A stretch of DNA of 64,000 nt from Aedes albopictus (GCF_035046485.1 NC_085137.1:381362706-381426705), one strand, 5' to 3'; shown: positions 31,791 through 43,849, counted from the stretch's first letter. The notes: a model not told the origin generated them from the sequence alone. Numbers and translations: made by a program.

Positions 31791-34180
31791 AGTTCAGCTA
31801 TGATTTCTTATGAAAGTTTTGTAAATAATAACAAAAAAATGTTATGAGCTCCTGAAAAAAAATAACACACGAGTGAAGGAATATCCTTAGCCTGCCAGAA
31901 GTTGGTCATCGCTTCAAGTACCATGCTGATTTGTATAGAGCAGGCGAACTTTTTTCAACGGAATGTTCAAAATACAGCAGCGTGACTGCTGATGAGTTAA
32001 ATAATGCTTTTTCAATATATTCATTATATTATCAAATATATGTTGTTATAATCAAGTTCATCGTGTTGCGTTCAGTTATAAAAGCTACTACGTATAAATT
32101 TGCTAAGGGTGATCGGTCACCGCCTCAACCTCCACCCAGCTCCCCCTGTCCGAAAATCGGGCTTAAGCCCTTGCCCACTATTCTTACCTTAAAATATAAG
32201 ATCATCAACACTCACGCACATATTAGTTTCTTGCGTGAATGTCGATGATATAGCGATACTGGAGTAGAGAGTTTATTCTTTGTTATTGATCATTCAAAGC
32301 CACTTCTGTTAACCGTACCACCCCCAAGCCAAAACCAATAAAACTGCATTTGCAAATGGGAACCATTAGCTAAACCGTCACTGATGGTAGGGGTGGTGGT
32401 AGCACAGGCTGCACTTTTCCCACCCTTCAAACTCAAACATGATTCTCTCCCGCACCAAAAAAAAATCTACTCCACAGCGATCCCTGTCCGTCTGCTTCCA
32501 TCCACGCTAGTTTCATTTTTTTTTGGCAATACCCGGGTAATACCCGGGTCAAAGTCATCTCCATGTTGCAGTTCGGAAACAAATAGCATCGCATCCAAGT
32601 GGGAGTTAGCCGGATCCATGTTCGTTCAGACGTGGAAGCGTGGTGAGCTGGGGTGTTGCGGAGTGGTTACACCGACTGACTGACTGTGAGTGAGGCGTCT
32701 GCCGTCATTGCTCCCAGAAGTGGTTCTCGACATTCTTGCACACAATTTACCGCTCAACTAGTTGGAAGTAATTTGTGCACACTTTCGCTCTTGACTCGTG
32801 TATTGGGTGGGTGGCGGTGCGGTGCAGTGGATAAAAGGGCTTCTCTACAATCATTCCGAGCCATTGTAGGTTCATACGGGATGATGATGACGAGATGAAT
32901 GAAAAGTTTCCCTTCCGACTGTGGCGAGGTTTTGACGAGCATGCTAGCTACTCTCTGGTGACTGGTGAACCGGGTGATGGCAGCTGAAGATTGGTTATGC
33001 ATTTCCACGTTCACCGTCCAATTAAACGGAAAGGCAGTGCGGATGAACATTTAAGTGTTTGCCTTGCTTCTCCGATCGGAGTGCTTAGCGGTGGAATATG
33101 TGTGGGCTATGGGATAAGTTTTCTCTGGGATTGAGAAAGGGGATCACATATGAAAAAATGTAATCATTCAAACAAACTGGGAAATATCATTGCTGTATGA
33201 AAACCTCACAATCCAACAAAGCATATACAAATGTATGGTACAGTAGAAAACCAGTATAGGTATCGCGAAGAGCAGTGGTATTTAAGAGGCGATTAATTTC
33301 ACTTTAATAATTTATTTATAATTTCAGGCATGTTATCAGCGATGCAAAGAAATTGACCGGATTCAATAAAATATGAATTCCATACCTTCGCATTCCAGAT
33401 TGACATTCAACAACAAGCCATTACTTAATTATTCCTACCAAATGGAGTATATTTACCCTACTGTTGTAATAAGCATTAGTTTATACGTTGTGAAGTAGGC
33501 CGTTAATACAATTTGTGTATTTGAACGAAACAGAGAAGAGTATTATCAGATTGTTAGAAAACTTTATTCAGATGATTTACCTTAACCCTTTTTGAGCCGG
33601 ATAGTTTTGGTTTTGCAAAATTTTTGGGTATTTTTTTAAGAAACTCGAGTAGATTTCCTTATAGGAATCACTAGAAAATTTTCTAAAAAAAACCAATGCG
33701 AAAATTTTGGGAGAAAATCCCATACAAGATTTTCTCAATTAGTCGTTTGATAAATTTTTGGACGAATTTCCGGAAGAATCCTTGTAGGAATTTTCAAAAG
33801 TATCTTTTGGAAGAACCGCTTGTTAACCCGCTCAAGGCATCTCACAATTTGAATCTTCGTAAAAATCAACAGTTAAGTTTTAATAAAATAGACAGGATTT
33901 CTTGAAAAAATGTCTATGGTGTAGTTGAAAAAAAAAATCTTCAATGTGAGTCCCCATTCCTCAAAATCTAAACATTTTTTTAAGCTATATTTTAGAACAA
34001 CTTTGATACTCTCAGTGTCTTCTGATGCGTATTGATACAAGCAATGTATCTATAATGAATAAAAAAAGGATAACTACTCAAAAATTATAAGAAAATGTTT
34101 TTCAGATGACTTCATGGTTTACTACAAATATCTACTCGTGCACTCTCATTATCTTCAAATCATGCTTTGTTCCTTGTTTC
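31791..34180. other. Unassigned region, possibly unique host DNA
   Basis: No transposon ends, exon pairs or RNA genes were recognised. The part from 32100 to 33060 is GC-richer and holds small open frames without known motifs (for example 32384-32683 and 32754-33050 on opposite strands). From 33100 the sequence is AT-rich. Regulatory or intronic host sequence is possible but unsupported. Confidence 0.35.
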
Positions 34181-34189
34181 TTCTTTCTA

Positions 34190-34813
34190 AATAATTCAGA
34201 AGATTTTTTAAAATCAAACCTGGCAGATTTCCTTGAAGGAATCCCTGGAGGATTTCCTAGGGTTCTAGGAGAAATAGCTGGAATAATTTAGAAAGGTATC
34301 GTGACTGGATGCTCTGCAGGAATCCTTGAAAGAATCACAGAAGAAATCCCGGACTAATGGACAAATCTCGGGAGGAATCCCGAGAGGAATCTTTAACAAA
34401 ACCCAGGGAGAATCTTTCTAGGAATACCTGCAGGAATCCCGCAACATATACCTTAAAGAACTCCCATTGGAGTCTCTGAAAATATCTTGGCAGAAATCTT
34501 TTAAAAAATACCAGAAGGAATCCGTGAAGTGAAGTGATCACAGCAGGAATCCTTAAAGAGTGCCGGCTAGAATTCTTGAAAGAATCCTTTGATGTTATTC
34601 TTGAAAGAGCCCTGCAGTGAATACCTGATTGAACTCTTAGAGGAATTATGGCAGGAATGCGGGTTGGAGTCTGAGCAGAGATTCCTGAAAGAATCATAGA
34701 ACAAATCCCGGAAGAAAATATTGAAGAAATCCCTATAAAACTCGGAAAGATTTTTGAAGAAATTCCGGCACCAAATGCCCAAAATATCCCAGAGAAACTT
34801 CGACAGAAATGTA
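34190..34813. repeat. Degenerate GGAATTCC-type minisatellite, block 3 (reverse sense)
   Basis: Units read GGAATCCCTGGAGGAATT, the opposite sense to blocks 1 and 2. It is cut by the TA element at 34816 and resumes at about 35880. The minus-strand open frame across it (34853-34335) has repetitive Phe/Ser/Arg content typical of the repeat. Confidence 0.8.
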
Positions 34814-34815
34814 TA

Positions 34816-35865
34816 GGGGGGGTGGGGGTAAGACGGACATGTTTAGGAAACACTCTATTTTGACAGTGTAAACAATGCGATAATTATAATTTTATCTCCA
34901 TATTATATACTTCAACTAAGGTACTTTACAGTCTGCAAGCCGATTTTGAAATAAAATTTGATTTTCCATGACTTTTGAGATAATTAAAAAGTGATCTCCA
35001 AATGTATGTTTTTGAACAGTGTGGGTAAGACGGACCGGTAGGGTGGGTAAGATGGACACGTTTGGAAATTTAGCTAATACGCCTCTAATTGTGTTAAATG
35101 ATGTTTGTGGCCGTTTGTATTCGGTAGATCAACCATAGTAGAATCTAAATTTGGCCTTAAATCTCTTAGCGAAACGTGTTTTTGCAAATTAAAATCTATT
35201 TTGTAAACTGGAAACCTCCATAGACTGATAAACGCCTAACAGTATGCAATGCTCTGGTAATTTTACAAAGTTTAAACTGTTCCAACAACAAAAATTCTAA
35301 TATAATTAATTTTTGAACAAAAAATTCAATATGAAATGCTTTTTACGGCTTCCACAATCATTTTTGTACTCTATAGATTTCAATCTGTGAACAATGTGTG
35401 GGTCTTAATGTATTTCTTACGGCACTATCAAAGTAACCCCAACACTGTCCGTCTTACCCACCCTCAAGGCGGACCGTCTTACCCCCACACAACGCAAAAT
35501 ATTCGTTCCACCACCGTTATTCATAATCCATGAAATTTACCTGAATTTCGTTGTGTATAGGACGGAACAGTTTAAAACTACTGGGAAACTCAAAATGAAA
35601 TGCAAAAACTTAGCAATTTAATGTTAAAAAGCTTATTTATTGCCGCCTTAAAATTAGATCCCAGCACAAAAGCGTGTAGCCTGGTAAATGATTGATTATT
35701 TTTTGCACTTTTTTCATATGTATTCTCTCATGGAGTGGTTTAATAATCATCAACTGATAAGAAGATATAGTTAATCGTAAAAGAAAGTCAAATTTCAGCT
35801 CTTAAGTGATTGAACTAGTCAGTGGTCCGTCTTACCCACCCGGTCCGTCTTACCCCCACCCCCCC
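34816..35865. mobile_element. 1.05-kb TA-flanked element, copy 2 (TAAGACGGAC family)
   Basis: Nearly identical to copy 1 at 20155-21203, in the same orientation, with the same GGGGGGGTGGGGGTAAGAC termini and TA flanks (34814-34815, 35866-35867). Length is 1050 bp against 1049. The low divergence indicates a recent burst. Confidence 0.94.
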
Positions 35866-35879
35866 TATCCTTTTATGTT

Positions 35880-36095
35880 TCTGTTCGGGAGGAACCCCTT
35901 AAAGAATCAGGGCAGAAATGCCGAAAACAATACCTAAAACAACCCTTTTAGGATTTTCTAAAGAACCCGCTGAAAAAAAATCTCAGTAGCAATCCCTACA
36001 TGAATTCTGGAACATCTGGAGGAATCCTGGGATGAAACTCGAGAGAAATGCCACAAGAAATTCCGGTAAGAATTACTAATGGTATCTAGAGAAAA
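35880..36095. repeat. Degenerate minisatellite, continuation of block 3
   Basis: AGGAACCCCTTAAAGAATC and similar units in the block 3 sense continue after the TA element and fade at about 36095, where the satellite starts. Confidence 0.65.
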
Positions 36096-36144
36096 TCTCA
36101 ACTTATCTGATTTTATATCATTTCTTCATCCTACGCACTAGGTA

Positions 36145-36905
36145 TACTAGGGTTTACCCTAACCCTCTACTCTCCACCTTATCTTATCCCCTGCCCTCTA
36201 CCCAAACCCTCTATCCTAACCCTAATCTCTGCCCTAACCTCTACTCTAACCCTCTACCCTACCATCTACTCTAACCTCTACCGTAACCTATACCCTACCA
36301 TATCCTCCATCCTACTGTCTACCCTTACCCTTTACCCAACCCATCTACTCAGTCTCTACCGGTACCCTCTACTCTACTCTACCCTCTTCTGTAACCATCC
36401 ATCTACCCTAATCCTCCACTCTACTCTCTGTCCTACTCTCCACCCTAACCTTCTACCCGACCGTCTACCTTACAATCTATCCTTCCGTCTACTCTACTCT
36501 CTTCCTTTTCGTCTACTCTGCCCTCTACCCTAAATCTTCACCCTACCCACTGCCCTAACGCCAATCCTACCATTCTATTCACTCTACTCCACACTAACCT
36601 TCTAACCTACTCTCTACCCTCATCTACCCTAACCCTCTACCTTACTCTCTACACTCTTCTTTATACTCTTCTCTCTACCATACCCTCTAGTCTAACCACT
36701 TATTCTAACCTCTATCCCATCTTCTACCCTACCCTTTTCCCTACCGTCTGTCATAACCCTCTATCCGACCCGCTACCCAACCCTCTACTTACTCAAACCC
36801 TCTACCATATCTTCTAAACTACCATTTACTATATCCTTCATCCAAACTCTCTACCCGACCTTTACCCCGCCATCCACTATACCATCTACCCTTCTACTCC
36901 TCGAC
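36145..36905. repeat. G-poor CCCTCTAYCCTAA satellite
   Basis: About 760 bp of degenerate units of roughly 12-13 bp (CCCTAACCCTCTAC, CTACTCTAACC), with almost no G on the plus strand. It resembles telomere-type CCCTAA repeats mixed with CCCTCTA but is much too diverged to be an active telomere. No other copy lies in the window. Confidence 0.9.
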
Positions 36906-36914
36906 TCCAATCGA

Positions 36915-37265
36915 CAGATACCCGTATTGCATGCTATCATAGTTCAAATCACCATTCCATGGCTGCCACCTTTGATTATGGTTCGCTATCTTGGATTTCA
37001 AAATGGCGTCGAACATCGATTTTTGACTTCATATTTCAAACCGTGGCTATCATCTTGGGTTATGTCCACCTTTAGGGTTTCAAAATGGCGTCAAAGAACG
37101 GGGTTTTCACTTTCACTGATCAAGACCGATAAATAGATACCAATATTGCATGGTATCATAGCTCAAACTACCATTCCGTGATCGCCATATTTGATCATGG
37201 TCAAACACCTTGGATTTAAATTTGGCGTCGGATATTTATTTTTTAGTTCTAATAATCGAGCTCGA
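36915..37265. repeat. Two tandem diverged units of about 205 bp
   Basis: GCATGCTATCATAGTTCAAA at 36930 recurs as GCATGGTATCATAGCTCAAA at 37148, each followed by ACCATTCC, TTTGATYATGGT and CTTGGATTT-AAA-TGGCGTCG blocks. A third, shorter relative lies between them (37040-37095). Similar 'TGGCGTC' and 'GCCATCTTG' wording occurs at 45600-45900, so these may be related families. Confidence 0.7.
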
Positions 37266-37834
37266 GCTACTCATATTGCATAGTATTCGAAGGTTTTTCA
37301 GGAAAATAAATGTATTTCGCATTGGAAATGAAGCTCAATGATATATAGTGACAATATGTTATATTTGTAGCATCGTTTACACCACCTAGTGAACCTGTCA
37401 CGAATTATATTGTCAACTAGGAACATGATGCAGATGTAATGAACAACTTCTCAGAAGACAGTATTCTAAAATTTTGCCCAATTCTGGAGATATTCACGTC
37501 AAAAGGACTGTGCTACAAATAGGACGCTAGGTGGATATGGGCTAAGCCATCTCTGGAAGAACTGCTATGACTTGAGAAAATGAAAAAAAAAACTATCTAA
37601 GATTTTATACAGACATCACTAGATGAAATTGTTAAAAAAATCTAAAGAAGTCACTGGAAGAATTACTTTTATGGAAGATTTTAATGAACTACCACATTTA
37701 GATTAATTTCTGAATAAATATGTGGAAGATTTTGCAAAAGAATACGAGGAGGGATTTCTGAAGGAAAGGTTAGAAGATTATACAGCGAAACAAAAATTAA
37801 CTGTTGGTCTTTCTCAAGAGCAAACGTATGCTTT
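37266..37834. other. Unassigned AT-rich sequence
   Basis: No repeat end, exon or RNA gene was recognised. Parts from 37560 resemble decayed minisatellite (GGAAGATTTT and similar words). Confidence 0.35.
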
Positions 37835-38125
37835 AGTTGCAAGCCGTTTAGCATGGAAATAATGTTTTAAGCAAGCAAAGGGTAAATTGGTCAATGAACA
37901 TCTAAATTAACGACACATGCAAAATATTTCGTTTCACAAAAGCGAATTAAGCGATTTATGTTAGTTACGATATTTCCCATACAAATCACCCTTCAAAAGT
38001 TGCATGGAAGTTTATTTACTAACATAAAATACTCGGTAAAACGAAATGTTTTGAATGTGTTTAAATGTTAATTGACCAATTTACCCTTTGATTGCCTAAA
38101 AAAATATTTCCATCCTTAATGGTTT
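37835..38125. repeat. Inverted repeat, about 85-bp arms
   Basis: GCAAAGGGTAAATTGGTCAA at about 37876 is mirrored by TTGACCAATTTACCCTTTG at about 38075, and the outer ATGGAAATA mirrors TATTTCCAT. The inner AAATATTTCGTTT pairs with AAACGAAATGTTTT. Total length is about 290 bp. A MITE is likely but no flanking duplication was confirmed. Confidence 0.75.
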
Positions 38126-38279
38126 GTAATAAAAAAGCCCAAAATTGCATCTTTTGCCCCATAAATTAAGGTATAGCTCAAAATTGTGAGGTGCTAGAGC
38201 AAATCTGAGCCGGATTCGGATTCAGTGGCCCAAAATTTGTCTGACACTTGAATTTGCTGGGATAACACGCTGTGTTATC

Positions 38280-39195
38280 TCAAGGAATCCTGAGAGCAAG
38301 TACTTAGGAAATAAATCTCAAGAAATCCTTGGAGAATTTTCTGGTGCAATTTCTAAGGGCTTTTCTAACAAAATATTCGGAGAAAGTTTTTTTAATCAAT
38401 CCCTGAAATATTAAAAACAATGCTTTGTGGAATTTTCAAGAAATATTTGAAATGTTTTCAGTAAGAATCGCTGAGAAAACCAAGGAAGACACTGACACAT
38501 ATTTTTGAGGGAGCCTCTAGGATAGCTTCTGAAGAAATCCTTGAAAACTTTCTAGAAAGTCTCTCTGGAAGAACTGCAGAAGACATTCCTCTAGGGGTTT
38601 TTATAGAAATCTGGGAAGGAGTTTCTTAAGCAATTTCTTAAATAATCCTTCAAAAATTTTGTTTGAATAATATATAGAAAAGTTTTATAAAATAATCGCT
38701 TCAGGAATTACTTCGTGTAAATTCATGGAGGAATGTCTGAAGGAATCTACGCAAGTTTTTTTTTAAATAATGTCTGGAGGAATCCCCTATAAAGCTTCTT
38801 CAAGAATTCGTGAAGAAAATATCCAAATTTAACCTAGGAGGATTTTTTTTTTAATTTTGTGAGAACTTTTGAAGATTCTAGAATATCTTCAAGAAATTTT
38901 GGAAGATTTTGGAAAAAAAAAAACAACCTATTGAGTAGTTTAAGAAGAAATACTTGGAGAAATATTCGAAATTTGTTTGATAATCTCTGGATGAAATTCT
39001 GGGGAACTCATGGAGATTCTTTGTAAGTAATCCATGCCAAATTTTCCAAAAGATTTCTTTAAATAGAAAATTTTTCGATAAATATCTTGAACTATCTTTC
39101 AAATGCCCAACAAATAATTTCAAATGAATCCTTGGGAGTATTTCTGTAAATCTGTTCAATAGTTCATGAAGAAATCTTTGAATAATTGTTTGTAA
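38280..39195. repeat. Degenerate minisatellite, block 4 (reverse sense)
   Basis: AAGGAATCCTGAGAG, CTTGGAGAATTTTCTGG and similar units in the same sense as block 3, more diverged and more A-rich. It is interrupted by the LTR-type insertion at about 39200 and returns at 39775-39920. Confidence 0.65.
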
Positions 39196-39282
39196 ATTGT
39201 AGTGAACATTTCGTCAGTTTATTTTGTATGTTATATTGTGGTTTGTAATCTGTCCCCGACAGCCATTCGGGCAGCGATCCAG

Positions 39283-39290
39283 TATAAAAT
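39283..39290 (+). promoter_or_regulatory. TATA box in the putative LTR
   Basis: TATAAAAT lies about 390 bp before the LTR/primer-site junction in a GC-balanced context (GCGATCCAG before, ACGCAAGCCG after). The position fits an LTR promoter with the R region starting near 39310-39320. Confidence 0.5.
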
Positions 39291-39571
39291 ACGCAAGCCG
39301 TCCCCTAACTCGTACATCAAACGACAGACGGTCTTGTGTTGTTGCCAGAATCAGGATGCCTTCATTAGGATTAGAAACTCCTAGACCAAATGCCAGCTAT
39401 GTAGAAATACAATTACAGGATTGACAGATGGACCAAGGAAAATAATGAAACCTCGTCATCCTGGGATTGGACTACGTTATCTATTTAGATAACTGGGCAC
39501 AATTTCTGTTGTGTTGCATGTTTGCATTTTGTGCATTTATTATGTTCCATTTTATTTTTCGTATCTAAGTA

Positions 39572-39652
39572 CCCTACAAATGTACATTTTATTTTCCAAA
39601 TCGGGTCCCACGTCTGGACCCGATTTGGAAAATAAAATGTACATTTGTAGGG
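39572..39652. repeat. 81-bp perfect palindrome in the LTR
   Basis: Two 37-bp arms are perfectly complementary around the 7-base centre CACGTCT. The arms start CCCTACAAATGTACATTTTA and end in CGGGTCC. It lies 20 bp before the primer-binding site. Confidence 0.97.
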
Positions 39653-39769
39653 TTCTAATTTATTTGTTACATTGGCGCCCAGCGTGGGGCATTGTGCATT
39701 ATTAAGGTTCTAATGTACTATCTGTAATATTGGCGCCCAACGTGGGGCGTTGCGCATTTATAAGGTTCC
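39651..39769 (+). repeat. Tandem duplication of the primer-binding site
   Basis: GGTTCTAAT...TTGGCGCCCARCGTGGGGC...TTAA occurs twice, with starts at 39651 and 39706, and a third GGTTCC start at 39764. The primer sites are 58 bp apart and differ by one base (CAGCGTGG against CAACGTGG). Confidence 0.9.
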
Positions 39770-39774
39770 ATGTT

Positions 39775-39917
39775 ATAAGGGGAAAATCTTCAAAGAATTT
39801 TGTAGTAATCCCTTAAAGAATCTCTGAAGGAATTCCTTGGAAAATCCTGGAGGATTTGCTGATGAAATCATTGAAGTCCCAAGAGAAATTAGCGTGGAAA
39901 TCCTGGGAGTAATACCT
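39775..39917. repeat. Degenerate minisatellite, remainder of block 4
   Basis: AATCCTGGAGGATTTGC and similar units resume after the LTR fragment and end at the element starting near 39918. Confidence 0.55.
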
Positions 39918-40140
39918 ACACACTCAGTTTTATTTCACGAGCTCGGCTGTGCAAAACTCGGTTTCTGAATATTAACCGAGACTCAGCTAACAAGATGGTA
40001 GGTTGCTTAGCAACAGGGCATGCTATACTGATTGTCGGCATTTATAAGCTGAGATCTCATCAAAACATTTAGCTGACTACTCGGCTGTGCAAATCTCGGC
40101 ATTTGTAAACCGAGATTCGGCATTTTAAATTAACTGCGTA
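39918..40140. mobile_element. Small element with CTACACACTCAG terminus and CTCGG motifs
   Basis: The left end CTACACACTCAGTTTTA matches the terminus of the element at 61881. The mirrored right end is weaker (TACGCAGTTAATTTAA). ACTCGGCTGTGCAAA and CCGAGAT/ATCTCGG words repeat inside in both orientations. It is about 220 bp long with no ORF. Confidence 0.6.
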
Positions 40141-40379
40141 TAAAAAACCTTGATAATAAAAATATTTTTTGTAGAATTCCCAAAGTAAAACACTAAAACC
40201 TCCAATCAGGTAAAATCCATTTGGGTAAACTTTTTTCATGTTCCTTCATTTAGGAAACGTTACTTTACCGAAATGGAAATTGACTGCAAAAGAGTAAAAC
40301 ACATGGTCATAGGCTACGGTTTCGATAACATCTGTTCTTTAGAAGGTTGCGAGGGAAGTCGTCTGCTTTTGTACTCGAA
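40141..40379. other. Unassigned spacer
   Basis: AT-rich sequence with no recognised feature precedes the inverted array. Confidence 0.35.
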
Positions 40380-41690
40380 TAGATCATAAGGCCGAGTAGG
40401 CCATTAGGCTTAGTAGATCATTAGGCCGAATCGGTTATTATTATTATTATTATTTTAAAGTTTTTACTTCTGTGTCTTTTAACCTAAACTAATTCTACAC
40501 TTGAATCGGTTATTATTTCAAATAGGTTATTAGACCGAATAGGTTGTTAGGCCGAATAGGTCATCTGGCTGAATAGGTTCTGAGGATCTGAGCTGAAATG
40601 GTTCGTAGGCCGTAAAAGTCATTAGATCGTAAATTATAAGGCAGAAAAGGTCATTAGGCCGAAATGGTCATTAAGCCGAAAAGGTCATTAGGCCGAAAAG
40701 GTCATTAGGTTGAAAAGGCTAATAGGTCGAATAAAAGTGATCTACACGATCTAATGACCAATTGTATCTTATGATCTATTCTGCTTACTCATCTTTTCAG
40801 CCTATTCAGCCTTATGACTTGTTCGACCTGTTCGGCCTAATGATCTATTTGGCCAAATTACCTATTCAGCCTTATGACCTATTTGCCCAGTGTCCTATTT
40901 ACTAACTTACAACGTATTTCGATTTAATGATCCTATTCGGTCTATTCTAGTCGGTCTAATGACCTGCACGCCCTGATTTCTTTTTTTGTCTTATGACCTG
41001 TTCTGCCTAATGACCTATTTGGTCGAATGACCAATTCGGCCTATTGATCATTCTGGCTTAACGACTTTTTCGACCTAATGATCCACTCGGAGTAATGACC
41101 TATTCATCCTGTTGACCAATGCGGCCATATGCTCGGCTCTGCCTAATGACATATTCGGCCTATTCGGTTTGATGACCCGTACGGATTATTCGGCCTAATG
41201 ACGTATTCGACCTAATGAACTATTTGGCCTAATGACCTATTCGACCTAATGACCAATTGGACCTAACAATCTATCCGGCCTTATGACCTATTCGGCCTAA
41301 CGACCTATTCGGCGCAAAGGCATATACCTAATGAACTATTTGGCCTAATAACCAACATAAATGAATCACCTTCATGATAATCAATTCAACCTGATTACCC
41401 TATGACCTATTCGACCGAATGACCTACTCGAATGAATCACCTATAATCCATAACGATTAATTTGATCTGATCACCTATTCGGCCTGATGGCCTATTGCCC
41501 AATTTGGCATAATTACCTTTTCCGCCCAATGACATATTTGGCCAAATAAAAACTTTCATGTAACAATATTTTGCAGCCAAAAGACTTTTTTCCGATCAAA
41601 CGAAATATCGGCCTGGCGACCCTTTCGACCTAAAAATATTTTTGGTTTAATGACCTTTTTGACCTAATAACGATCTAATGGCTTATTTTG
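40380..41690. repeat. Inverted tandem array of GGCCGAATAGGTCATTA units
   Basis: From 40380 to about 40740 units of 16-20 bp read GGTCATTAGGCCGAAAA. From about 40745 to 41690 the same unit runs in the opposite sense as CCTAATGACCTATTCGG. More than 40 diverged units are visible. A short insert with ATT repeats lies at 40436-40510. The same wording occurs inside the outer element near 15126-15160 and 15644-15690. Confidence 0.88.
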
Positions 41691-41699
41691 ATAAAACTA

Positions 41700-43845
41700 A
41701 ATTTATTTCGAGATTAACTGCAATGGAATGAACTCTATTTAAGTAAAAATAAAATAATTTCATTTACGGAAAGAATGAATTTAAGTATCCCCGGCTCATT
41801 ACTTAAATGGAGATCTCAGTTTCTTAAAATTTAAATCGATTTAAATACGGTCATTTCTTTTGCTATGCACTCACTTCAATGATAACTAATCATATCTCGC
41901 ACAAAACAAATAAGGCTTCCGGTACGCATGAGGAGAATTAATTTCATGAATCCCGATAAAATCAGTGGTAAAACGTGTGGGTACTCGAAGTATGGCAGCT
42001 ATGTACCTACCCACATGTGTACGAGGTCAAACACGTGTCCCGGAAACTCACAGCCTGTCCCGGTGACGAGAGTACCAGTGCTCGTAGGGGAAAATTCCCA
42101 TTTTCAACACCTCTCCAGTAAACCAAACGAAGTTGAACGAGAAGATGTTTACCTCTGTCATTTGGAGCGCTTCTTTTATCAGGTTTTCAATTTTCCAAAT
42201 GGTTGTCCCGAGCAAACACAACCGGCGCAAACCGGGTGATGATTTCGCGGGAAGAAGATAACAACCGAGTGGAAAAAATCCTGAACTCGGGAATGCTGGA
42301 TTATACTTATCTGGGACAAATGAAAATCTCGTTCCGGGATATGAAGGTTAAAAGCTTTAAAGTAATCTTTAAAGTTTTTTTAATGTAGAAAATTTTAAAA
42401 ATCCTAGCGGCCAACTCGCAATAATTGAACACCCACTCTAGAAGACAATCTGTTACACAAACATATAATGAGTGCAGATATGCTAACGATGACGATCATA
42501 ATGACTGCCTACCAAATTTCTAAAGCACGAATCATATCAACCAAACAACACATAGATGAGAAAATGCTACTCATTGCCTGCTCGCTCGTATTAATACATT
42601 AGGTTGCATTTTCAGCTTTTAGAGTCTTATGTATGTCAAAATTCGTTCTTCTGAAATTTCGAGTTAAAAAAATGCACCTGGACACGCTCCCATTTCACCT
42701 TAACAAAGCACCACCATTTTTTCAATCGAATATTTCTGTGGGCAGTTGGAGGAAAAGGCTTTTCTGTTATGAAACCAGATTCAATGAAAAAGAAATCCTT
42801 TAATCCGTACCACGTAACACAACATGCGCCGCATCGAATTGTTTGGTCAGCTGGAATGAATCAAACCAGATTCCACTCGATGATGTTCTCGGAAACCAAA
42901 ATAAATCGATTGATTGAATTATTGATACAAATTTTAAATTTAAACCCAGACCGGTGTGGAATTTGTTTAATATGATATTCACCGCCACACGTTTGCCAAT
43001 TCGAAGGAATCCATTAGCTACCCACCACCCACGAAAATAGCGCGGCACCACGTAGTTATTTACGACCAGAGCTTTTATCAGCCAACACGCACGGATACCC
43101 TTTCGCGGAGCACAAACTTTCTCGTCCGGTGGAAATTCCTAGAAGCATACACTAATATCAGCAGTACAGTAACAACGTTAGAGGAGCAACGACTAGATAA
43201 ATGTAATAAAACCACCATCATTAACCGTGTGACCGCTGTGGTTCCCACGTTCATGTCGCAGAATTTCAGTGTTACTGACATTATTGCAACATTGATGTGA
43301 TAGAAGTTGTCACGGGCATAGTTAAACATTAAGGTACGAACAAAATGTGTGAATTTTATCAGTTCTCCGATACTATGTAGGATTGATTCTTCCAATTTCG
43401 ATATGTTATTCATCAGTATCAATGAAAAGGGAAACCCATCCTTTTTTGAGTGGGGCCCTTCTAATTCAAGATGGAATCAAAATGAATCAATGATTTTTAT
43501 TATTACTCAAGGTGCTGAATACACTGCTGGTACGCTGTTTGATCAGACGCCAAATATTTGACCACTTTTGATAGATAAATTTTGACAGGTTGTTTGGCTC
43601 TGTTTTGTATTCGTTTTTCGAAAGTTGCAAATATGTATTTTTGTTTGTCCAGCACACTTTGGTCAACATTTTATATTCAAAAGTGGATAAATATTTGCCA
43701 TTGGTGAAATAGTGAAATGCTGACATTATTCATGCATTTTGAATTTGTGCAAGTCCCAGAATCCCATTCTGTCACTTTTCGATGTTTTGTCCTTTCGACG
43801 ATTTGGTATTCAATGTTTTGGCATTCGACATTTTTGTTACCTATT
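41700..43845. other. Unassigned region, possibly unique host DNA
   Basis: No transposon end, splice-paired exon or RNA gene was recognised. Overlapping open frames on both strands (41928-42239, 43422-43078) show no domain. Composition is moderate and not repetitive. Confidence 0.35.
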
Positions 43846-43849
43846 CGAA

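Larger units (their letters stand above)
39200..39770 (+). mobile_element. LTR-retrotransposon 5' end: LTR and primer-binding site
   Basis: The segment ends in TTACA followed immediately by TTGGCGCCCAGCGTGGGGC (39672-39690). A sequence like that pairs with the 3' end of an insect tRNA-Lys and is a standard primer-binding site. The putative LTR holds TATAAAAT at 39283-39290 in a TATA-box setting and a long perfect palindrome at 39572-39652. A second primer-site copy lies at 39730-39748. No gag or pol follows, because minisatellite resumes at 39775. The left LTR edge is uncertain, and no flanking duplication was identified. Confidence 0.7.

Noticed and set aside
36145..36905. Functional telomere repeat
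   Set aside because: Units are too diverged and the array is interstitial, with transposons on both sides.
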